Below are positions 5,585-7,674 of a stretch of 7,674 nucleotides of DNA, piece after piece. The notes below the pieces were generated by a model that saw only the letters and a list, made by a program, of their open reading frames with translations, searched no databases and was not told the DNA's origin. The translations under genes and the position numbers were made by a program. The stretch is from Prevotellaceae bacterium UBA1787 (GTDB taxonomy: Bacteria; Bacteroidota; Bacteroidia; Bacteroidales; Bacteroidaceae). Numbering within the stretch: position 1 is the first letter of the stretch; every line of letters starts with the position of its first letter. The stretch covers positions 1-7,674 of the forward strand of contig DCGD01000079.1 of NCBI GenBank assembly GCA_002315195.1, given 5' to 3'.

Positions 5585-7063
5585 ATGAAGAAGATGAAAA
5601 AGTATCTTGGGCTTTTGTCGTTCGTGTCGTTGCTGTTGTGTTCCTGTATGGACGAAGAGAAATTTGACACAGGGGCAGGCGACCGTCTGTCTTTTTCGGA
5701 AGATACATTGCGTTTTGACACGGTGGTTTCCGCCGAAAGTTCGCCAACAAAGAAATTAATGGTGTACAATCGAAACGGGAACGGCGTGAGCATCACTGAC
5801 GTAAAATTGGATGGCGGGAACGTCAAGGGTTTTCGGGTAAATGTGGATGGCATGTATGTGAACGATGGTTTGTCCCAAACCATTGATATAAGAAAAGAAG
5901 ACAGTTTGTATGTGTTTGTCGAGCTTACGCCGGAAAGTTTCAACAAGGATGTCCCGGTTGAGATTGTTCAGAGATTGGTCTTCACGCTTTCGAATGGCGT
6001 GAGCCAGTATGTCACCTTGAATGCGTTCAGTCAGGATGTCATCACCTTGAAAGCCGTTCATACCAAAGGTAACGTGGTTTATTCTTCCGTCCGTCCCTAT
6101 CGCATCATGGACAGCCTGACGGTGAAAAAGGGCGATACGATGTTTGTGGAAGCGGGAACGCGTCTGCTGTTTCATAGCGGCGCTTTCCTGAGGGTAGACG
6201 GCACATTGGTGTGCCGCGGCGTATTGGGAAAACCCGTGGTCTTTCGGTGTGACCGTATGGACAACATCTTCAAGGGGCAGCCATACGACCGCATTCCGGG
6301 AGAATGGTCGGGGATTCGCCTTACGAGGACGAGTTATGGCAACAAGTTGAACTATTGTGACATACACGGCGCGGACAACGGCATTGTATGTGACTCTTCG
6401 GATGTGACGCGTGAGAAACTGCGTTTGGAAAACAGCATCATCCACAACATGACAAGTGATGGTCTGTGTGTTTATAGTTCCAAGGTGTTCGTGGGAAATT
6501 GCCGAATAACGAACGCCAACCAACATTGCGTCCACCTGTTGGGGGGTGATGCCCGGTTTGTCCATTGCACCATCGCCAGTTTCTATCGTTTTGTGTCGGA
6601 CAAATTGCGCGGCGTGGCATTGCGCTATGCCAATTTCGTGGGAAAGAAACCCTATCCTCTTTTGATGGCGAGTTTCCGAAACTGCATCGTGACAGGGTTC
6701 AGCAAGGATGAAATTTCCGGGGAAATTCTCAGGGAAATGGAGGATGTAGATTTCAACTACCGTTTTTACCATTGTCTGTTGGATACGCCAGAAGATGATG
6801 GAAATGAATGGATAGAGGGTTGCTGTTGGGACAATGACAAGAATCTTGTGTATCGCGAAAATAATTTTGAAAAATATTTCGATGACAACACGCTGCTTTC
6901 CTCTTTTCAACTCGTTGAGGCTTCCGTCGCAAGGGGAGCCGCCGATGCCGCCGTGTCGGAACAATGTTACCCTTGCGACCTCATGGGCGTTTACAGAATG
7001 TCAGACGGCGCAAGCGATGTGGGTTGTTATGAATTTATCAAGAAGGAAGATGAAAACAATTAA
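5585..7063 (+). CDS. Lipoprotein with Ig-like domain and right-handed parallel beta-helix, unknown function
   Basis: This 492-aa protein starts with a lipoprotein signal: basic KKMKK, a hydrophobic stretch (8-18), then LLLCSC with Cys21 the likely lipid site. MDEE follows the Cys. Acidic residues there resemble the surface-export signal of Bacteroidetes lipoproteins, so outer-surface display is plausible but inferred. Residues about 35-155 look like an Ig-like beta domain (FDTVVSAESSPTKKLMVYNR, 44-63, at its start). Residues about 160-400 form repeated beta-helix coils around short Asn/His-Cys-x-Ile-like steps (NYCDI, ENSII, GNCRI, VHCTI, RNCIV, YHCLL). The C-terminus carries the common D..G..R...SDVGCYEF closing motif (465-484). 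The family is widespread in Bacteroidales and uncharacterised as far as I know. Beta-helices often bind or process polysaccharide, but no catalytic motif is visible. The mature part has 15 cysteines besides the lipidated one, many for an exported protein. It lies 51 bp after pepD and ends 6 bp before the esterase. Confidence 0.88.
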   Translation: MKKMKKYLGLLSFVSLLLCSCMDEEKFDTGAGDRLSFSEDTLRFDTVVSAESSPTKKLMVYNRNGNGVSITDVKLDGGNVKGFRVNVDGMYVNDGLSQTIDIRKEDSLYVFVELTPESFNKDVPVEIVQRLVFTLSNGVSQYVTLNAFSQDVITLKAVHTKGNVVYSSVRPYRIMDSLTVKKGDTMFVEAGTRLLFHSGAFLRVDGTLVCRGVLGKPVVFRCDRMDNIFKGQPYDRIPGEWSGIRLTRTSYGNKLNYCDIHGADNGIVCDSSDVTREKLRLENSIIHNMTSDGLCVYSSKVFVGNCRITNANQHCVHLLGGDARFVHCTIASFYRFVSDKLRGVALRYANFVGKKPYPLLMASFRNCIVTGFSKDEISGEILREMEDVDFNYRFYHCLLDTPEDDGNEWIEGCCWDNDKNLVYRENNFEKYFDDNTLLSSFQLVEASVARGAADAAVSEQCYPCDLMGVYRMSDGASDVGCYEFIKKEDENN

Positions 7064-7069
7064 GACATA

Positions 7070-7674
7070 ATGATGAAAATAAGAAAAATGTGGGTGGTGG
7101 CTACCGCCTTGGTGTGCTGCGTTCAGTTGGGCGCGCACCGTTTTGTGGAGGATTCCGTAAAGATTAGTGGGAACATAAGGCATTATGTGATGTTTCTTCC
7201 CGACAATCTCGCTGAGAACGCCCCTTTGGTGATGGGGCTGCACGGGTATGGAGGGGGCATAGACAGAAATTTCTACATGGTGGATGCCGCGGCAAGGCAT
7301 GGTTTTGCGTTGTGTATTCCCGAAGGGCTGAAAGATCCCAAGGGTAGCCGCGGATGGAACGTGGGCTATCCCTCACAACAGAATTGGAAGGTGAACGATG
7401 TGAAAGACGTGCAACTTCTGACGCGCCATGTGCAGAAAAAATATCGTTTGAGCAAAAGCAACACGTTTTTGACCGGTATGTCCAACGGAGGTGATTATTG
7501 TTACACGTTGGCGCATGAGGGCCAGAACACGTTCCGCGCCATGGCCCCCGTTGCCGGGTTGGCTTTCTGCAATGTTTACAATACGAAAGAGGGCAATGCG
7601 CCCATTCCGATGTTTGAAATCCACGGCACGGAAGACCGCGTCTCCGAGTGGACCGGAGATTTGGAAAACAAGGG
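7070..7674 (+). CDS. Exported alpha/beta-hydrolase esterase of the PHB depolymerase/CE1 (LpqC-like) type, 3' end missing
   Basis: The 201 visible residues begin with a signal peptide (basic MMKIRKM, hydrophobic 8-20, possible cleavage near Gly21-Ala22). An alpha/beta-hydrolase fold follows: oxyanion-loop motif LHGYGGG (57-63), GWNVGY (95-100), the nucleophile elbow GMSNGG (136-141) with Ser138, and HGTEDRV (185-191) with Asp189 as the probable acid. The catalytic His should lie beyond the window. This set is typical of the LpqC/PHB-depolymerase/feruloyl-esterase group, which cleaves ester bonds of polymers or plant cell-wall side chains. The actual substrate cannot be told; a carbohydrate acyl ester is the usual guess in Bacteroidales. 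Two tandem ATGs (7070 and 7073) are both possible starts. The gene begins 6 bp after the beta-helix lipoprotein stop, strongly suggesting one transcript. I see no lipobox: the cysteines at 16-17 have no suitable small residue before them. Confidence 0.88.
   Translation, partial: MMKIRKMWVVATALVCCVQLGAHRFVEDSVKISGNIRHYVMFLPDNLAENAPLVMGLHGYGGGIDRNFYMVDAAARHGFALCIPEGLKDPKGSRGWNVGYPSQQNWKVNDVKDVQLLTRHVQKKYRLSKSNTFLTGMSNGGDYCYTLAHEGQNTFRAMAPVAGLAFCNVYNTKEGNAPIPMFEIHGTEDRVSEWTGDLENK

Noticed and set aside
5756..6964. Minus-strand open frame of 402 codons opposite the beta-helix gene
   Set aside because: It has no signal, domain or start context. The plus-strand lipoprotein accounts for the region.
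1..7674. CRISPR arrays, tRNAs, rRNAs, insertion sequences or phage genes
   Set aside because: None was seen by eye on either strand: no spaced direct repeats, no transposase or integrase motifs, and nearly all sequence is taken up by seven ordinary genes.

Overview
The window looks like chromosomal DNA of a Bacteroidales bacterium, perhaps Prevotellaceae. The evidence is the protein families (lipoprotein OmpH/Skp, two-domain NadE, a kinase with a ThrRS-like N-terminus, a beta-helix lipoprotein), AT-rich leaders without clear Shine-Dalgarno sequences, and three promoter-like TAnnTTTG boxes of the Bacteroidetes type. No mobile element, CRISPR array, tRNA or rRNA was recognised. The genus is inference.

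Left half, minus strand, read from right to left. A 66-aa single-pass membrane protein (3871-3671) is followed after 41 bp by a 199-aa OmpH/Skp-like lipoprotein (3629-3030). A strong stem-loop with a T tract (2965-2929) ends this unit. A second unit begins at a TAnnTTTG box (2893-2886). It holds a 554-aa uridine-kinase-like protein with a TGS/ThrRS-like N-terminal half (2857-1193) and then, after 45 bp, glutamine-dependent NAD synthetase nadE (1147 to beyond base 1, 3' end missing).

Right half, plus strand. After a 201-bp divergent promoter region come an M20-family aminoacyl-histidine dipeptidase pepD (4073-5533), a 492-aa beta-helix lipoprotein (5585-7063), and an exported CE1/PHB-depolymerase-like esterase (7070 to beyond the window end). 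The three lie close together with no visible terminator between them, so they may be cotranscribed.

The most unusual observation is in nadE. The synthetase loop SGGLDS is intact and the glutaminase residues Glu48 and Lys117 are present. The position of the glutaminase nucleophile is glycine (Gly170, codon GGG) in an otherwise well-conserved context, GVEIGEDL in place of the family's GVEICEDL. Nearby residues that are usually aromatic are also changed. The encoded enzyme should not hydrolyse glutamine by the usual Cys mechanism and may depend on free ammonia. In the neighbouring kinase, the ThrRS-like module has also lost its editing residues. The rest of the window is ordinary housekeeping and envelope gene content.
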